Positions 22,879 through 23,302 of a DNA stretch of 23,302 nt are shown piece after piece. The translations under genes and the position numbers were made by a program. Each line of letters starts with the position of its first letter. Within the stretch, counting starts at the first letter, position 1. This DNA comes from JBBSHJ01 sp038253135. Its GTDB lineage: Bacteria > Actinomycetota > Actinomycetes > Mycobacteriales > QHCD01. The stretch is taken from NCBI GenBank assembly GCA_038253135.1, contig JBBSHJ010000050.1, forward strand, positions 1 through 23,302. The letters run 5' to 3'. The notes beneath the pieces are model-generated. The model saw nothing but the letters and a program-made list of their open reading frames with translations, was not told where the DNA came from and searched no databases.

Positions 22879-23302
22879 TCACAGCATTGCCCCGGCGTCG
22901 ACCAGCTCGAGCACCCCGCCGATCGTGCCGATACGCTCGCCGGCCCAGTCGTCCCGGCGGCCGACCGAGTCGTCGAGGTCCCGGTCCTCGGCGCAAAGGA
23001 GCACGGGCCGCATGCCGGTTGTGGCCGCGCCGGGGAGTTCGTTCCCACCTCCGTCGCCGACGTAGAGCACCTGATCGGCTCGCACCTGCAGGCGCTCGGC
23101 CGCGAGCGCGAACATCCGCGGATCGGGCTTGGCGGTCCTCTCCACGCAGGAGAAGACGGTCGCATCGACGAGCGGTGCGATCAGCAGGTCCGGCCAGATC
23201 ATCGGCAGCTCGACGGAACAGTCGGACACCACCGCGGTGCGCAGCCCGCGCCGATGCAGCGCCCACAGCGTGTCGGGCACGTCGGGACGGAAGGAGAACG
23301 TC
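22879..23302 (-). CDS. HAD family hydrolase, C-terminal part (5' end outside window)
   Basis: The frame is open to the window edge, so the N-terminal part with the catalytic DxDxT motif is missing. What remains has the HAD motif II serine in LRTAVVSDCSVELP, motif III in ERTAKPDPRMFALAAERL (Lys of KPDP), and motif IV in VLYVGDGGGNELPGAATTGM. This is the layout of phosphoglycolate-phosphatase-like enzymes. HAD hydrolases remove phosphate from small metabolites; the substrate is unknown. The gene is convergent with the GyrI-like gene, and the two stop codons are only two bases apart. An internal GTG at 23280 could serve as a start but would leave out the catalytic Asp, so it is unlikely. Confidence 0.9.
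   Translation of the reverse strand, partial: TFSFRPDVPDTLWALHRRGLRTAVVSDCSVELPMIWPDLLIAPLVDATVFSCVERTAKPDPRMFALAAERLQVRADQVLYVGDGGGNELPGAATTGMRPVLLCAEDRDLDDSVGRRDDWAGERIGTIGGVLELVDAGAML

Overview
The window is a chromosomal segment of a high-G+C actinobacterium. By eye it is close to 70% G+C, with frequent GTG starts and strong third-position GC. Marker genes fit that assignment: a DUF4439 ferritin-like gene beside rimP, a long Gly/Pro-rich infB linker, a DUF4081-type GNAT between ispG and a penicillin-binding lipoprotein, and an LLM-class (F420-type) oxidoreductase. The gene order resembles two regions of the Mycobacterium tuberculosis chromosome as I remember it: nusA-rimP-Rv2843-Rv2844, and Rv2864c-Rv2867c-gcpE-rip1-dxr. 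The genus cannot be named from the sequence.

Left part (1-6540). It opens with the 3' end of a sulfatase, then a stretch holding a probable decayed gene, a GNAT acetyltransferase and a convergent DUF402 gene. Next comes a minus-strand set read right to left: LLM oxidoreductase, MATE/DinF efflux protein, truB, and a frameshifted, truncated nucleoside deaminase. The MATE/truB and truB/deaminase junctions are ATGA overlaps. A plus-strand VapBC-type toxin-antitoxin pair sits between this set and rbfA.

Translation block (6557-12724, minus strand): rimP, nusA, ylxR, infB, a wrecked methyltransferase pseudogene, a DUF503 gene and rbfA, i.e. the classic nusA-infB operon of ribosome maturation, antitermination and initiation factors. 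Divergent from rimP are two plus-strand secreted or ferritin-like genes (12856-13809).

Envelope and isoprenoid block (13915-21820, minus strand): a secreted DUF4185 protein, a class B penicillin-binding lipoprotein, a DUF4081/GNAT protein, ispG, the site-2 protease rip1/rseP and dxr. dxr and ispG are two steps of the MEP isoprenoid pathway flanking the intramembrane protease.

Right end (21888-23302): a Nudix hydrolase, a GyrI-like ligand-binding protein preceded by what looks like a MerR-type promoter, and a convergent, partial HAD phosphatase.

Most of the window is ordinary core genome. The points worth a second look are the traces of gene decay (two clear pseudogenes, two suspected remnants), a MerR-style promoter with a 19-bp spacer, a 16-bp perfect palindrome in the ylxR-infB gap, a LacI-like operator upstream of the DUF4185 gene, and the uncharacterised ferritin-like pair. 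I saw no tRNA, rRNA, CRISPR array, transposase or phage gene.
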